Made by a program: the position numbers and the translations under genes. A stretch of DNA of 58,619 nt. Source: an uncultured Alphaproteobacteria bacterium (GTDB lineage: Bacteria > Pseudomonadota > Alphaproteobacteria > HIMB59 > GCA-002718135). The stretch spans positions 1 through 58,619 of the forward strand of contig CACJWQ010000008.1 of NCBI GenBank assembly GCA_902597015.1, read 5' to 3'. Shown here piece by piece: positions 30,283-41,818 of the stretch (position 1 is its first letter; every line of letters starts with the position of its first letter). The notes below the pieces were generated by a model that saw only the letters and a list, made by a program, of their open reading frames with translations, was not told where the DNA came from and did no database searches.

Positions 30283-32322
30283 TTATGCTGCCTTATTTAA
30301 AATATCTTTAGTACATTTTGCCATTGTTTCAGAAGATCTAGAAATAGAGTCGGTCATATAAAAATTTTCAATGTTATATTTAATTTTAATATTCTCAATT
30401 TTATTATTTTTAGCAAAAGTTATTTCGCCAATAGAATTAACTTCATTTAAGAGAGCAAATTGACCATAGATGCTTGTAAGCTCATTTCGAAGCTCCCCAA
30501 GATTATTAAAATTTAAATTTTTTTCAAATAAGTCGCTTAAAACTCTAAAAATTTTCCACTCCTCTTTTGCTTCACCTATTGGATTATGACACTTAGTTGT
30601 TTGAATAACTCTACCTTCTATATTCATATAAGTAGAACTTTTCTCAGTATATGCAGGGGTTGGTAAAATTATTTCAGCTATAGATGCTGAAACATCTCCA
30701 TGATGACCAAGATAAACAACAAAAGCATTTTCAAATGTTGAAAAATTTATCTCATCTAACCCCATTAAGAAAACTACAGGCTTTGTTTTATCAATATGTT
30801 TTTTTAATTGTTTATTGTAATCATTATCAAATTTTTTATTATAAAATTTCAAATCTAATGCTCCTACTCTAGAAATATCTTGGTTAAGAATATTTAATGG
30901 ATTTATATTTTTATTTTTTTGAATTTTTTTTGCAATTAATCCTGCAGTTTCTAATATTTTTTTTCCATGATCGTTATTTATTGCTGAAGTACCTAAAATT
31001 ATAAGTGGGTTTTTTGCAGATTTTAAAACTTTATTAAAAACAGATTTATTATTAGATAATTTATTAAGGTAATCTAAAGAATCAGAGAGATGATGATAAT
31101 CGTAAGTAAGATCTAATTTAGGACCTATAAGACCAATTTTGCAATTATTTTCAATATATGCCTTTCTAATTCTAGCGTTTAGTACCGCCGCTTCCCATCT
31201 AGGATTAGATCCAATTAAAAGAATAGCATCAGCATTTTCAATTTCTTGAATTGTTGAATTAAATTTATAACTTGAAGATGAATTGTCGATAATTTGTGTA
31301 TTATCAAATCTGCAATCATAGTTTCTTGATTTTAGTGAATTGCTAAATTTTTGTGCAGAATATAAAGTTTCAATATCGGTAAACTTACCCGATAAGAATA
31401 CAGTATTTTCTTTACCTCTTTTTGTAATTTCTTTTTTTATTAATTCAAATGCATCATCCCATGAAGATTTTTGGAGTTTTTTATTTGATTTAGAATATAC
31501 ACTATCCAATCTTTGACTTGAGAGTCCATCAACTGCAAATCTAGATTTATCACTTATCCATTCTTCATTGATTTCTTCATTTATTCTAGGAAGAGCTCTT
31601 AAAACTTTTTTTCCTCTTGTATCAATTCTTATACTTGAACCTATACCATCAAAAACATCAAATGTTTCTGTCTTAGTTAGTTCCCATGGTCTAGATTTAA
31701 ATGCATATGGTTTACTTGTTAAAGCACCTACAGGACATAAATCAATTACATTTCCAGATAATTCTGACTCAATAGTTTTTTCTAAGTAAGTCGTGATCTC
31801 AGCATTTTCACCTCTGCCAAGCAACCCTATATCATCAACACCCGCAACTTCTGTAGAAAACCTTACGCATCTTGTACAATGTATACATCTTGTCATAATT
31901 GTTTTGACAAGTGGTCCCATATTTTTATTTTGAACTGCTCTTTTGTTTTCTTCATATCTAGTTTTATCAAAACCATAATACATCGCTTGATCTTGAAGAT
32001 CACATTCCCCCCCTTGATCACAAATAGGGCAATCCAATGGATGATTAATAAGAAGAAATTCCATTACACCTTTTCGAGCTTTTTTAACTGTTTCTGTGTT
32101 TGTTTTTATAACCATTCCATCTGCAGCTGGCATGGCACATGATGCAATAGGTTTTGGAGCTTTTTCCATTTCTACTAAACACATTCTACAGTTTCCCGCT
32201 ATTGAGAGTTTTTCATGATAACAAAATCTTGGAATTTCGGTTCCTGCTTGTTCACAAGCTTGCATTACAGTCATACCGTTTTCAAATTCGTATTCTTTAT
32301 TATCAATTGTTATCTTTGGCAC
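30283..32322 (-). CDS. nuoG: NADH-quinone oxidoreductase subunit G
   Basis: Large iron-sulfur subunit of the peripheral arm. The N-terminal 2Fe-2S domain has [19 protein letters not shown], the next region has the His-plus-three-Cys cluster ([18 protein letters not shown]), and [10 protein letters not shown] with [17 protein letters not shown] supplies further 4Fe-4S ligands. The C-terminal molybdopterin-oxidoreductase-like domain is present but without cofactor motifs, as usual. Length is 679 residues. Its start abuts the nuoF stop. Confidence 0.96.
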   Translation of the reverse strand: MPKITIDNKEYEFENGMTVMQACEQAGTEIPRFCYHEKLSIAGNCRMCLVEMEKAPKPIASCAMPAADGMVIKTNTETVKKARKGVMEFLLINHPLDCPICDQGGECDLQDQAMYYGFDKTRYEENKRAVQNKNMGPLVKTIMTRCIHCTRCVRFSTEVAGVDDIGLLGRGENAEITTYLEKTIESELSGNVIDLCPVGALTSKPYAFKSRPWELTKTETFDVFDGIGSSIRIDTRGKKVLRALPRINEEINEEWISDKSRFAVDGLSSQRLDSVYSKSNKKLQKSSWDDAFELIKKEITKRGKENTVFLSGKFTDIETLYSAQKFSNSLKSRNYDCRFDNTQIIDNSSSSYKFNSTIQEIENADAILLIGSNPRWEAAVLNARIRKAYIENNCKIGLIGPKLDLTYDYHHLSDSLDYLNKLSNNKSVFNKVLKSAKNPLIILGTSAINNDHGKKILETAGLIAKKIQKNKNINPLNILNQDISRVGALDLKFYNKKFDNDYNKQLKKHIDKTKPVVFLMGLDEINFSTFENAFVVYLGHHGDVSASIAEIILPTPAYTEKSSTYMNIEGRVIQTTKCHNPIGEAKEEWKIFRVLSDLFEKNLNFNNLGELRNELTSIYGQFALLNEVNSIGEITFAKNNKIENIKIKYNIENFYMTDSISRSSETMAKCTKDILNKAA

Positions 32323-33596
32323 TAAGCTACTCTTCTGTTTCTTTCTTGAATTCTTTTTTCAATTTCAGGTCTAAAGTGTCTAAACAAACCTTGAATAGGC
32401 CAAGCGGCAGCATCGCCTAAGGCGCAAATAGTATGACCTTCAATTTGCTTAGTCACATCTAAAATTTTATCAATATCTTGATGTTCAACATTTCCATGAA
32501 TCATTTTTTCCATCATTCTGTACATCCATCCAGTACCTTCTCTGCAAGGTGTGCATTGACCACAACTTTCATGCTTATAAAAATGTGATAATCTGGCTAT
32601 TGCCTCAACAATATCTGTTGATTTATTCATTACAATAACAGCCGCAGTGCCTAATCCACTTTGCACTTCTTTTAGACTATCAAAATCCATTTTAACAGTA
32701 TCGCAAATTGACTTAGGTAATAAAGGCACACTTGCGCCTCCAGGAATAACAGCTAATAAATTTTTCCAACCACCAATTACCCCACCTGCATGTTTTTCAA
32801 TGAGATCTTTCAATGGTATGCCCATTTCTTCTTCTACATTACATGGGTTATTTACGTGTCCAGAGATACTAAAAATTTTTGTACCTGTATTATTTGCACT
32901 ACCTAAATTAGCAAACCATTTAGAACCACGTCTTAAAATAGTTGGCGAGACAGCGATTGTTTCAACATTTGTAACTGTTGTAGGACATCCATATAAACCT
33001 GCACCAGCAGGAAATGGGGGTTTTAATCGGGGTTGACCTTTTTTACCCTCTAAACTTTCAAGCAAAGCTGTTTCTTCACCACAAATATATGCTCCTGCTC
33101 CTCTGTGAAGATAAATATCAAAATCCCAACCTGTACCACATGCATTTTTACCAATTAAATTATTTGAATAAGCTTCATCTATTGCTTTTTGTAAATTAGA
33201 AGATTCAGAATAATATTCACCCCTTATATAAATATAACAAGTATGTGCATGCATTGCAAAGGCAGCAACTAAACAACCTTCTAAAAGAAGATGTGGGTCG
33301 TTTCTCATAATCTCTCGATCTTTACATGTGCCTGGCTCTGACTCATCTGCATTAACAACTAGGTAATGATCTTTTCCAGAGTCTTTTGGCATGAATGACC
33401 ACTTAAGTCCCGCAGGGAAACCTGCTCCTCCCCTTCCTCTTAATTGACTATTTTTAATTTCTTCAACAATTTTATCACTACCCATTTTAATAAGTTCTTT
33501 AGTATTTGACCAAATACCTCTTTTTTTGGCACCTTCTAATTTCCAGTCTTCAAAACCGTATAAATTTTTAAAAATTTTATCTTTTTCCTTAAGCAT
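32322..33596 (-). CDS. nuoF: NADH-quinone oxidoreductase subunit F
   Basis: Binds NADH, FMN and cluster N3. The FMN/NADH region has [16 protein letters not shown] and [14 protein letters not shown], and the 4Fe-4S ligands are in [14 protein letters not shown] with a fourth Cys in [14 protein letters not shown]. The frame is open back to 33632, but the ATG at 33596 ([14 protein letters not shown]) fits the family and overlaps the nuoE stop by only 8 bases, so I prefer it. The protein is then 424 residues. Confidence 0.96.
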   Translation of the reverse strand: MLKEKDKIFKNLYGFEDWKLEGAKKRGIWSNTKELIKMGSDKIVEEIKNSQLRGRGGAGFPAGLKWSFMPKDSGKDHYLVVNADESEPGTCKDREIMRNDPHLLLEGCLVAAFAMHAHTCYIYIRGEYYSESSNLQKAIDEAYSNNLIGKNACGTGWDFDIYLHRGAGAYICGEETALLESLEGKKGQPRLKPPFPAGAGLYGCPTTVTNVETIAVSPTILRRGSKWFANLGSANNTGTKIFSISGHVNNPCNVEEEMGIPLKDLIEKHAGGVIGGWKNLLAVIPGGASVPLLPKSICDTVKMDFDSLKEVQSGLGTAAVIVMNKSTDIVEAIARLSHFYKHESCGQCTPCREGTGWMYRMMEKMIHGNVEHQDIDKILDVTKQIEGHTICALGDAAAWPIQGLFRHFRPEIEKRIQERNRRVA

Positions 33597-34188
33597 CAAA
33601 TTTTCTTTCAGGTTGTGATGATTTTCTACCAATTTGTGAACCTACTTTTATTGATTTATTATCTTTTAAATCTTTAAGTATTTTTTTAAAACTCTCTTCA
33701 TCTAAATCTTCATAATAATCATCATTGATCTGGACCATAGGAGCATTGCAACATGCACCTAAACACTCAACTTCAACAACTGTAAATATTTCATCATCAC
33801 TTGTCTCGCCAATATTAGTTTCGCAAACCTCTTGTGCAACTTTAGACAGTTTATCACTCCCTCTTAACCAACAAGGTGTCGTTCTACAAATTTGGACAAA
33901 ATTTTTTCCAATAGGTTCTAAATTAAACATCGAATAAAAAGTGGCAACTTCTAACACTCTTATATAAGACATACTTAGAGTTTCAGCTACTTTTTCCATT
34001 GAGTTTTTACTTAGCCATCCATTATTTTGTCTTTGAGCTAAATCAAGTAAAGGAATAACTGCACTTTGAATACGGTTTGATGGGTATTTTTTTATTATTT
34101 CAGAAATTTTTTTAAAATTTTCTGATGACCATTCAAAATTATCATTAATTTTTTTATATACTTTATTATTTGTACCAGGATGGTGCAT
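33589..34188 (-). CDS. nuoE: NADH-quinone oxidoreductase subunit E
   Basis: Thioredoxin-like 2Fe-2S subunit (cluster N1a). The four ligands are in [12 protein letters not shown] and [15 protein letters not shown]. The N-terminal helical region ([21 protein letters not shown]) is typical. Length is 199 residues. Its start shares 1 base with the nuoD stop. Confidence 0.96.
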   Translation of the reverse strand: MHHPGTNNKVYKKINDNFEWSSENFKKISEIIKKYPSNRIQSAVIPLLDLAQRQNNGWLSKNSMEKVAETLSMSYIRVLEVATFYSMFNLEPIGKNFVQICRTTPCWLRGSDKLSKVAQEVCETNIGETSDDEIFTVVEVECLGACCNAPMVQINDDYYEDLDEESFKKILKDLKDNKSIKVGSQIGRKSSQPERKFDA

Positions 34189-35366
34189 TATCTATCTATC
34201 TCTCCAAAAACAATATCTAAGCTACCTAGTATAGCTGCTATGTCAGCCATTAAGTGGCCTTTAGATAAATGATTCAATGTTTGAAGGTGTGCAAAACCTG
34301 GTGCTCTTATTTTACATCTATATGGTTTACTAGATCCATCAGAAACAAGGTAAACGCCAAATTCACCCTTTGGAGCTTCTACTGCACTATAAACTTGACC
34401 AGCAGGAACACGGTAACCTTCAGTGAAAAGTTTAAAATGATGAATTAGAGCTTCCATTGATTTTTTCATTTGATTTCTTTTAGGAGGTGTAATTTTATTA
34501 TCCTCAATTGATATTGGACCTGGTTTGATTTTATTTAAACATTGGTTAATAATACTAATGCTTTGTCTCATCTCCTCAATGCGAACCAAATATCGATCAA
34601 AACAATCACCTTTTTTTCCAACAGGAACTTCAAAATCAACTTGATCATAGGCGTCATAAGGTTGAGATCTTCTTAAATCCCATGCTATGCCTGCACTTCT
34701 TAATACAGGACCCGAACACCCCCATGCAATTGCTTCTGACTTTGAAATTATTCCTATATCAACTGATCTTTGTCTTAAAATTCTGTTATTAGTCAGCAAA
34801 CTTTCAAGATCATCAATAAATTTTGGAAGAGTTTTAAAATGCTCAAATAATTTTTCTTCCATTCCTTCTGGCATATCTTGATGGACGCCTCCAGGTCTAA
34901 AATAAGCTGCATGAAATCTTGCACCAGATACAGCTTCATGAAACTCCAAAAGCTTTTCCCTTTCTTCAAAACACCATAAAAATGGTGTCACTGCACCAAT
35001 GTCAGCAGCATAGGCAGGTATATTTAATAAATGATTTAGTATTCTAGTAATTTCAGCAAAAATAACACGAATATATTTAGCTCTTTCAGGAACAACAATA
35101 CTTAGAAGATTTTCAGTTGCTAATGCAAAAGCATGTTCTTGACACATTGGTGAAACATAATCAAGTCTATCAAAATAAGGAACTGCCTGAAGATAAGTTT
35201 TGTATTCAATTAATTTTTCTGTTCCTCTATGTAACAATCCAATGTGTGGTTCTGCTCTTTGAACTACTTCACCTTCTAGTTCAACTACTAGACGTAAAAC
35301 ACCATGCGCAGCAGGATGTTGGGGACCGAAGTTAATTGTAGTTGTATTAAGCTCAACTTCTTTCAT
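34188..35366 (-). CDS. nuoD: NADH-quinone oxidoreductase subunit D
   Basis: 49-kDa-type subunit contributing the quinone site at the membrane interface. Diagnostic blocks are [48 protein letters not shown] and the C-terminal [19 protein letters not shown]. Length is 392 residues. nuoC ends directly upstream, so C and D are separate proteins here and not fused. Confidence 0.97.
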   Translation of the reverse strand: MKEVELNTTTINFGPQHPAAHGVLRLVVELEGEVVQRAEPHIGLLHRGTEKLIEYKTYLQAVPYFDRLDYVSPMCQEHAFALATENLLSIVVPERAKYIRVIFAEITRILNHLLNIPAYAADIGAVTPFLWCFEEREKLLEFHEAVSGARFHAAYFRPGGVHQDMPEGMEEKLFEHFKTLPKFIDDLESLLTNNRILRQRSVDIGIISKSEAIAWGCSGPVLRSAGIAWDLRRSQPYDAYDQVDFEVPVGKKGDCFDRYLVRIEEMRQSISIINQCLNKIKPGPISIEDNKITPPKRNQMKKSMEALIHHFKLFTEGYRVPAGQVYSAVEAPKGEFGVYLVSDGSSKPYRCKIRAPGFAHLQTLNHLSKGHLMADIAAILGSLDIVFGEIDR

Positions 35367-35948
35367 TTAATTTTCACCAGTAGATTTATCATCACCAAAA
35401 AGTTTATTTTCCATTCCTTCCCAAGGAGATTCACTATCGAAATTTCTAAATTCTTGAGTTAGCTTGACAGGCTCATATATAACTTTTTTTTCAAGGTCAT
35501 CATAGCGAACTTCTGTGTGTCCTGTTAAAGGAAAATCTTTACGCAATGGATAACCTTCAAAATTATAATCTGTCATTATTCTTCTTAAATCAGGATGGTT
35601 AATGAATTCTATTCCAAATAAATCATAACATTCTCTTTCATACCAATCCGCAGATTTGTGAATATTGGTTATTGTTTCTATGCTTTCATTTTCTTTAATA
35701 AAAGTTTTAAGAATAATTTTTTTATTTTTTGTTAAACTTTGCAAAATATAAATTAAATCAAATCTAAATTCTCTTGAAGGATAATCAACAGCTGTAATAT
35801 CTAATAATTGATTAAAACTAAGCTCAGTGTTATCTTTTAATTCGTTAATAATTTTAATTATATTATTTTTTTCAAATTCTATTTCTAGCAAATTATTATT
35901 CTCTACAACATTATTTATACCGTCTATTTTAGAAAGAATTTTAATCAT
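35367..35948 (-). CDS. nuoC: NADH-quinone oxidoreductase subunit C
   Basis: 30-kDa-type subunit of the complex I connecting module. The family signature ADWYERECYDLFGIEFINHPDLRRI is split here as ADWYERECYDLFG and HPDLRRIMTDY, followed by GYPLRKDFPLTGHTEVRYD. Length is 193 residues. The N-terminal half is poorly conserved. Confidence 0.96.
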   Translation of the reverse strand: MIKILSKIDGINNVVENNNLLEIEFEKNNIIKIINELKDNTELSFNQLLDITAVDYPSREFRFDLIYILQSLTKNKKIILKTFIKENESIETITNIHKSADWYERECYDLFGIEFINHPDLRRIMTDYNFEGYPLRKDFPLTGHTEVRYDDLEKKVIYEPVKLTQEFRNFDSESPWEGMENKLFGDDKSTGEN

Positions 35949-35954
35949 ATAAAA

Positions 35955-36467
35955 TTATCTTTTAAATTTATTTTCTCTTCTAATTTTTTTTTGTAATTGC
36001 AATATGCCATATACTAAAGCTTCTGCTGTTGGTGGGCATCCTGGTACGTAAACATCAACAGGGACAATTCGATCACATCCTCTAACTACTGAATAAGAAT
36101 AATGATAATATCCCCCTCCATTTGCACAAGAACCCATTGATATAACCCATCGAGGTTCTGGCATTTGATCATAAACTTTTCTTAAAGCCGGTGCCATTTT
36201 ATTTGTTAGTGTACCAGCAACAATCATTACATCAGATTGTCTAGGGCTACCTCTTGGTATGACTCCATAACGATCTAGATCATATCTTGCCATGTAAGAA
36301 TGTATCATTTCTACTCCACAACATGCTAATCCAAATGTCATCGGCCATAAGGAACCAGTTCTAGCCCAGGTAAGAATTTTATCATAGCTAGCGACTAAGA
36401 AACCTTTTGAAGATAATTCTGTGTTTAGAGTATCATCAACAATTTTTTTAGATTCATCTACTCCCAT
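35955..36467 (-). CDS. nuoB: NADH-quinone oxidoreductase subunit B
   Basis: Carries cluster N2, the last electron donor to quinone. Ligand Cys residues lie in [23 protein letters not shown] and [12 protein letters not shown]. The frame is open to 36488, but the ATG at 36467 is strongly preferred because AAGGAG lies 5 bases upstream and the protein then begins MGVDESKK. The start lies inside the last codons of nuoA (10-base overlap), so the two are probably translationally coupled. Confidence 0.97.
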   Translation of the reverse strand: MGVDESKKIVDDTLNTELSSKGFLVASYDKILTWARTGSLWPMTFGLACCGVEMIHSYMARYDLDRYGVIPRGSPRQSDVMIVAGTLTNKMAPALRKVYDQMPEPRWVISMGSCANGGGYYHYSYSVVRGCDRIVPVDVYVPGCPPTAEALVYGILQLQKKIRRENKFKR

Positions 36468-36823
36468 TCTAAAGCTCCTTTTTTCCATTCATAAATAAAA
36501 CCAATAGTTAAAACAGTCAGGAAAATCATCATTGACCAAAAACCAAACAATCCAATTTTACTAAGTGTTATTGCCCATGGAAACAAGAAAGCAACTTCCA
36601 AATCAAAGATGATAAATAAGATCGCTACTAAATAAAATCTTACATCAAATCGTCCACGAGCATCGTCAAAAGCCTCAAATCCACACTCATAAGCAGATAA
36701 TTTTTCTTGATCTGGCTGAGAGTCTCCAACTACAAAAGATAATAAAGTCATTCCAACAGCCAATGCCAAAGCTATGAAAATAAAAATTAATATGGGTAAA
36801 TATTCAAATAGAAATTCAGACAC
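36458..36823 (-). CDS. nuoA: NADH-quinone oxidoreductase subunit A
   Basis: Three-helix membrane subunit and first gene of the nuo operon. Conserved features are [39 protein letters not shown], with the Cys-containing loop between helices 1 and 2 (read here as YECGFEAFD and [12 protein letters not shown]). Length is 121 residues. The 99 bases upstream, up to tRNA-Asp, probably hold the operon promoter, but I cannot pick clear -10 and -35 elements. Confidence 0.96.
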   Translation of the reverse strand: MSEFLFEYLPILIFIFIALALAVGMTLLSFVVGDSQPDQEKLSAYECGFEAFDDARGRFDVRFYLVAILFIIFDLEVAFLFPWAITLSKIGLFGFWSMMIFLTVLTIGFIYEWKKGALEWE

Positions 36824-36922
36824 TATAATCTCACAAATAAATTAGTAATGTATTTAACGATTTATTCAACAATAACAACGTGTCTAGTTGCGACTTTAGT
36901 ACACAAAAAACACTGAAATAAG

Positions 36923-36999
36923 TGGCGCGAGAGACGGGATTCGAACCCGCGGCCTCTGCCGTGACAGGGCAGCGTTCTAACCAGCTGAACTACTCCCGC
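36923..36999 (-). tRNA. tRNA-Asp (GUC)
   Basis: The minus strand folds into a complete cloverleaf: acceptor GCGGGAG pairs with CUCUCGC, discriminator G, encoded CCA, D arm with AGCUGGUU, anticodon loop CUGUCAC reading GUC, and T arm with GGUUCGAAUCC. It is 77 bases long including CCA. Confidence 0.97.
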
Positions 37000-37002
37000 G
37001 CA

Positions 37003-37078
37003 TGGTGGGTGTTGAGAGACTTGAACTCCCGACCCTCTCGGTGTAAACGAGATGCTCTACCAACTGAGCTAAACACCC
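37003..37078 (-). tRNA. tRNA-Val (UAC)
   Basis: Minus-strand cloverleaf with acceptor GGGUGUU/AACACCC, discriminator A, encoded CCA, anticodon stem UCUCG/CGAGA and loop UUUACAC reading UAC. It is 76 bases long. It lies 3 bases upstream of tRNA-Asp, so the two are probably cut from one transcript. Confidence 0.97.
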
Positions 37079-37087
37079 AAATAAAAG

Positions 37088-37113
37088 CGGCTGTTAAATT
37101 TATTTAACAGCCG
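37088..37113 (-). terminator. strong stem-loop after HU, possible terminator
   Basis: A perfect 11-base-pair inverted repeat (CGGCTGTTAAA and TTTAACAGCCG around a 4-base loop) lies between the HU gene and tRNA-Val. On the minus strand it is followed by CTTTTATTT, a weak U-rich tail. It could end the HU transcript or act as a processing or stability element before the tRNAs. Confidence 0.5.
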
Positions 37114-37132
37114 GTGCAAGAAAAAAAGATAA

Positions 37133-37408
37133 TTAATTGTTTACTGAGTCTTTTAGAGCTTTTCCAACAGTAAATTTAGGTCTTTTAGATGCAGGTATTT
37201 GAATTGATTCACCTGTTCTAGGATTTCTACCAGTAGTTGCTTTTCTGTGGCTAACACTAAAATTACCAAAACCTACAATACTAACTTTTTCATCTCTTTT
37301 TAAAGAATTAGTTATTGCATCTAGAAAACTCTCAATTGCTCTAGTTGCGTCAGATTTAGATAATCCTGCGGAAGATGCTACAGATGCGATAAGATCATTT
37401 TTATTCAC
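37133..37408 (-). CDS. hup: HU-family DNA-binding protein
   Basis: Histone-like protein that bends DNA and compacts the nucleoid. The 91-residue protein has the HU signature GFGNFSVSHRKATTGRNPRTGE with the DNA-contacting beta arm, and the helical dimerisation half MNKNDLIASVASSAGLSK. The start is GTG at 37408, supported by AAGGAG 8 bases upstream. Its position after lon is conserved in alphaproteobacteria. Confidence 0.96.
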   Translation of the reverse strand: MNKNDLIASVASSAGLSKSDATRAIESFLDAITNSLKRDEKVSIVGFGNFSVSHRKATTGRNPRTGESIQIPASKRPKFTVGKALKDSVNN

Positions 37409-37544
37409 TTTTAATCTCCTTTATTAATTTTTGTTGATAATTGTCTGTTTTTTCAACAAGTCAACATTATTATGAAAATTTTCCCAGAAATAAAGGGATT
37501 TATCAATTAATTGGCTTAATTGAAGGTTTTTTTTTAAATAAATA

Positions 37545-39911
37545 TTAATGTGTACTAGTTGTATTTTGATTATTTTTTAATTGAGATTCGCTTAAGTTTA
37601 ATGGAATTATTGATTTTGTTAAAGTGTGCTCTAAAATTGAAAAAGCATCTGAAACAGGGATGATTTTAATTCCTTTAATGACCTCTTTATCAAATTCGGA
37701 AACTTCTCTAAAGTTTTCCTGAGGTATCAGTACTTTTTTTATACCAGCTCTACTAGCTGCATATATCTTTTCTTTTAAACCTCCAATTGGAAGAACTCGG
37801 CCTCTAAGCGTAATTTCTCCAGTCATTGCAACATCTCTTTTAATTTTATTATTTGTCAATGATGATACTAATGAATTAAAAATAGCTATACCAGCACTTG
37901 GTCCATCTTTAGGAGTAGCTCCTTCTGGAACATGTATGTGAATATCATAACTTTCAAAATCTCTTGGATTTATGCCTAAGTTAACTGATTTTGATTTAAC
38001 ATAAGAGGCTGCTGCTTGAATTGATTCTTTCATAACTTCACCTAATTTACCTGTAATTGTTAATTTACCCTTTCCTATTGATAAAATAACTTCTACAGAT
38101 AATATTTCTCCTCCAACTTCTGTCCATGCCAAACCGTTAGTCACGCCAACTAGATTCTTTTTCTCAATTTCACTGGATCTATATTTTTGAATACCTAAAA
38201 AGTCTTGCAATGATTTATAATTTAAATTAACCTTTTTTAATCTTGTTGTTTCTAATTTTTTTACAGCCTTTCTACAAACTTTAGAAATTTCTTTTTCAAG
38301 ATTTCTTACCCCAGCCTCTTTAGTATAATTTCTAATTATTGAATTTAAAACTTTATAATTAAATGAAATCTCTGCTTTTTTTATTCCATGATTTTTTATT
38401 TGTTTCGGAACTAAATATCTTTTAGCAATTTGATTTTTTTCTTTTTCTGTGTAGCCAGGTATTCTTATAACTTCCATTCTATCAAGAAGAGCTGGGGGGA
38501 TATTAAGTGTATTAGCTGTACATACAAACATTACATCAGAGAGATCATAGTCAAGCTCTAAGTAATGGTCATTGAATTTACTATTTTGTTCAGGATCAAG
38601 AACTTCTAAAAGTGCAGAAGATGGATCACCCCTCCAGTCAGAACCAAGTTTATCAATTTCATCTAATAAAATTAGAGGGTTTGAGGATTTAGATTTTTTC
38701 ATAGCTTGGATAAACCGGCCGGGCATTGATCCAATATATGTTTTTCTATGTCCTCTGATCTCAGCTTCATCTCTTACACCACCAAGAGACATTCTAACAA
38801 AACTTCTTCCAGTAGAATTTGCAATAGATTTACCAAGAGATGTTTTTCCAACACCAGGTGGGCCAACCAAACATAAGATAGGACCTTTCAGTTTATTAAT
38901 TCTTTTTTGGACTGCTAGGTATTCAAGAATTCTTTCTTTAACTTTATCCAAACCATAATGATCGTTCTCTAAAATTGTTGATGCTTTATTAATATTTTGA
39001 GAAATTTGATCAGGGTTATTCCAAGGTATGGACGTTACCCAATCTAAATAATTTCTAATTACAGTAGCCTCAGCCGACATAGGGCTCATATTTTTTAATT
39101 TTTTAATTTCTGCAGTACATTTTTCTTTAGCTTCTTTGGATAAATTATATTTATTTAATTTTTTCTCAAGCTCAGCAATTTCATCCAAATCTTCGTTTTC
39201 ACCTAACTCTTTTTGAATTGCTTTCATTTGTTCATTTAAATAATATTCTTTCTGAGTTTTCTCCATTTGTCTTTTAACACGACCCTTTATTTTCTTCTCA
39301 ACTTGAAAAGAGTCAATCTCTGATACTAAATAACCATAAATTTTGTTAAGCCTTTCTTCTGTATTTATAATTTCTAATATTTCTTGTTTTTGAGATAAAG
39401 AAATTGAAATATTTGATACGATTATATCAACAATTTTATCAGCATCATTTATGTTCTTAACATTATTAATCACGTCCTGAGAAACTTTTTTATTTATTTT
39501 TTGAAACTCGATAAACTGCTCAATAATTAGTTTTCGCAATGCTTTTATATTTGAATTTTTTTTTGTTTTTTGATTAATTACTATTATCGATGCAGTAATA
39601 AAATCTTTATTGAAATTTATTTTATTTACTTTTGCTCTCTCAATACCCTCAACTAAAACCTTAAGAGTGCCGTCGGGTAGTTTTAATAGTTGAATGATTT
39701 TTGCGACAGTACCAAAAGAGTAAAGATTTTCTTTATCAGGGTTATCTACTTTTGAATTTTTTTGAGAGAGTAAAAAGATTTTTTTATCTCCTGTCATTAC
39801 ATAATTAAGAGCTTTAACTGATTGTTCTCTTCCTACAAAAAGTGGTGCTATCATGTTTGGAAAAACTACTATGTCTCTTAGTGGAAGGACAGGAATTAAA
39901 TTTTTTACCAT
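37545..39911 (-). CDS. lon: ATP-dependent protease La (Lon)
   Basis: Cytoplasmic AAA+ serine protease that removes misfolded and regulatory proteins. The N-terminal substrate domain (VLPLRDIVVFPNMIAPLFVGRE) is followed by the ATPase with Walker A GPPGVGKTS and Walker B ILLDEIDKLG, and the protease domain with the catalytic Ser in PKDGPSAGIA and Lys in GGLKEKIYAA. Length is 788 residues. It follows clpX with a 30-base gap. Confidence 0.97.
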   Translation of the reverse strand: MVKNLIPVLPLRDIVVFPNMIAPLFVGREQSVKALNYVMTGDKKIFLLSQKNSKVDNPDKENLYSFGTVAKIIQLLKLPDGTLKVLVEGIERAKVNKINFNKDFITASIIVINQKTKKNSNIKALRKLIIEQFIEFQKINKKVSQDVINNVKNINDADKIVDIIVSNISISLSQKQEILEIINTEERLNKIYGYLVSEIDSFQVEKKIKGRVKRQMEKTQKEYYLNEQMKAIQKELGENEDLDEIAELEKKLNKYNLSKEAKEKCTAEIKKLKNMSPMSAEATVIRNYLDWVTSIPWNNPDQISQNINKASTILENDHYGLDKVKERILEYLAVQKRINKLKGPILCLVGPPGVGKTSLGKSIANSTGRSFVRMSLGGVRDEAEIRGHRKTYIGSMPGRFIQAMKKSKSSNPLILLDEIDKLGSDWRGDPSSALLEVLDPEQNSKFNDHYLELDYDLSDVMFVCTANTLNIPPALLDRMEVIRIPGYTEKEKNQIAKRYLVPKQIKNHGIKKAEISFNYKVLNSIIRNYTKEAGVRNLEKEISKVCRKAVKKLETTRLKKVNLNYKSLQDFLGIQKYRSSEIEKKNLVGVTNGLAWTEVGGEILSVEVILSIGKGKLTITGKLGEVMKESIQAAASYVKSKSVNLGINPRDFESYDIHIHVPEGATPKDGPSAGIAIFNSLVSSLTNNKIKRDVAMTGEITLRGRVLPIGGLKEKIYAASRAGIKKVLIPQENFREVSEFDKEVIKGIKIIPVSDAFSILEHTLTKSIIPLNLSESQLKNNQNTTSTH

Positions 39912-39941
39912 ATTGTATAAATGTCTATTTATTGATTAAAT

Positions 39942-41207
39942 TCAAGAGTTATTAGACATTAATTTTTGATTATTCTCTTTATTTGAATAAATTAAAATCG
40001 GATCAGATTTTTTTGCAATTACATCCTTATTTATTACTACTTTATATAAATCTTTTTGATCTGGAACTTTATACATAAGATCCATTAATGAATCTTCAAT
40101 TATAGATCTCAAACCTCTAGCTCCAGTATTTTGTGAAACAGCTAACTTTGCAATTTCTTTTAAAGCATCTTCTTTAATTTCTAATTTCACACCATCCATT
40201 TTCATTAAAGATTCAAATTGCTTTACAATAGCATTTTTGGGCTGAGTCATTATTTTAATTAGCATATCTTCGTCCAATTCATTGAGAGTGGTTATTACTG
40301 GCAATCTTCCAATAAATTCTGGTATCATTCCAAATTTTAATAAATCTTGGTTCTCTAGTTTTTGGAGTGATGCACCTATACTTTTTTTAGGTTCTAACTC
40401 TAATTTAGAATTAAAACCTATAGCAGTTCCTTTTAAACGATAATTTATGATTTCCTGTAAACCTGAAAATGCCCCTCCGCATATGAAGAGTATGTTTGAG
40501 GTATCAACTTGTAAAAATTCTTGCTGAGGATGTTTTCTACCACCTTGTGGTGGAACACTAGCTATTGTGCCTTCCATTATTTTTAGTAAGGCTTGTTGAA
40601 CACCTTCTCCAGAAACATCTCTTGTAATAGAAGGATTATCACTTTTCCTCCCAATTTTATCAATTTCGTCAATATAAACTATTCCTTTTTGTGCACGTTC
40701 AACATTATAATCAGATGCTTGCAACAATTTTAGGATGATATTTTCTACATCCTCCCCAACATATCCTGCTTCAGTTAAACTAGTTGCATCAGCAACTGTA
40801 AAAGGTACATCTAATATTTTTGCTAAAGTTTGAGCTAGTAATGTTTTACCTGTACCCGTAGGACCAACTAAAAGAATATTTGATTTCGAAATTTCAATAT
40901 TATCATTTTCCAGATTAGACGATAATCTTTTGTAATGATTATAGACAGCCACAGATAATATTTTTTTTGAATCTTTTTGACCTATTACATAATCATTTAA
41001 AAATTTATTAATCTCTGATGGTTTGGGTATATCTTTTTTAATTTTAAATTTATTATTCTTATTATCTTCTTTTATAATATCCATGCATAACTCTACACAT
41101 TCATCACAAACAAAAACAGTTGGGCCAGCTATTAATTTTTTAACTTCTTTTTGATTTTTGCCACAAAAAGAGCAAAATAATGAATCCTTATCATTTTTTT
41201 TATTCAT
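39942..41207 (-). CDS. clpX: ClpX, ATPase subunit of ClpXP
   Basis: Unfoldase that feeds substrates to ClpP. An N-terminal zinc-binding domain has CSFCGK and CDECVELC. The AAA+ domain has Walker A GPTGTGKT, Walker [11 protein letters not shown] and the sensor regions; the pore loop GYVGEDVE and the ClpP-docking [10 protein letters not shown] region are visible. Length is 421 residues. It overlaps clpP by 1 base. Confidence 0.97.
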   Translation of the reverse strand: MNKKNDKDSLFCSFCGKNQKEVKKLIAGPTVFVCDECVELCMDIIKEDNKNNKFKIKKDIPKPSEINKFLNDYVIGQKDSKKILSVAVYNHYKRLSSNLENDNIEISKSNILLVGPTGTGKTLLAQTLAKILDVPFTVADATSLTEAGYVGEDVENIILKLLQASDYNVERAQKGIVYIDEIDKIGRKSDNPSITRDVSGEGVQQALLKIMEGTIASVPPQGGRKHPQQEFLQVDTSNILFICGGAFSGLQEIINYRLKGTAIGFNSKLELEPKKSIGASLQKLENQDLLKFGMIPEFIGRLPVITTLNELDEDMLIKIMTQPKNAIVKQFESLMKMDGVKLEIKEDALKEIAKLAVSQNTGARGLRSIIEDSLMDLMYKVPDQKDLYKVVINKDVIAKKSDPILIYSNKENNQKLMSNNS

Positions 41208-41818
41208 TATTTCCTATCCTTTACTACTTTGTCTATAAGGCCAAATTTAATAGCCTCATCAGCTGAAAAATATTTATCTCTTTCCATTATGCTTGTAATT
41301 TCTGATAATTTCTTTCCTGTGTGTTTTGAGTAAATTTCATTTAATTTCAATTTTGTTTTTTTAATTTCATTAGTTTGAATTTCTATATCTGTAACCTGCC
41401 CTTGCATACCACCGCTAGGTTGATGTATCATAATTCTTGAGTTTGGAAGAGAAAATCTCATTCCTTTTTCACCAGCAGTTAAAAGAAGTGAGCCTGCTGA
41501 TGCTGCTTGCCCGATACAAATAGTCATAATTTTAGAAGAAACATACTGCATAGTATCGTAAATTGCTAATCCTGACCAAACGATACCTCCAGGAGAATTA
41601 ATATAAAAGGAAATTTCTTTTTTTGGATTTTCAGACTCTAGAAATAATATTTGTGCGCATATTAGACTTGCAATGTTATCATCTATTGGACCAGTAAGAA
41701 AAATTATTCTTTCTTTTAACAGTCTCGAATAGATGTCATAAGATCTCTCTCCTCTTGAGGATTGCTCAACAACCATTGGAATAAGGTTGTTTGTAATGTT
41801 ATCTATCGGATCTATCAT
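41207..41818 (-). CDS. clpP: ATP-dependent Clp protease proteolytic subunit
   Basis: Barrel-forming serine peptidase partner of ClpX. Catalytic Ser lies in [13 protein letters not shown], His in [11 protein letters not shown], and the Asp region is in [16 protein letters not shown]. Length is 203 residues. It overlaps tig by 4 bases and clpX by 1, so the tig-clpP-clpX genes form a tight unit. Confidence 0.97.
   Translation of the reverse strand: MIDPIDNITNNLIPMVVEQSSRGERSYDIYSRLLKERIIFLTGPIDDNIASLICAQILFLESENPKKEISFYINSPGGIVWSGLAIYDTMQYVSSKIMTICIGQAASAGSLLLTAGEKGMRFSLPNSRIMIHQPSGGMQGQVTDIEIQTNEIKKTKLKLNEIYSKHTGKKLSEITSIMERDKYFSADEAIKFGLIDKVVKDRK

Noticed and set aside
36922-37107. Plus-strand open frame over the two tRNA genes
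   Set aside because: It is a translation of antisense tRNA sequence (tRNA-Asp and tRNA-Val), a well known source of false protein calls.
37503-37540. Hairpin with a T-run between lon and HU as a terminator
   Set aside because: The T-run follows the stem on the plus strand, but both flanking genes are on the minus strand, where no U-run follows. It does not clearly end either transcript.
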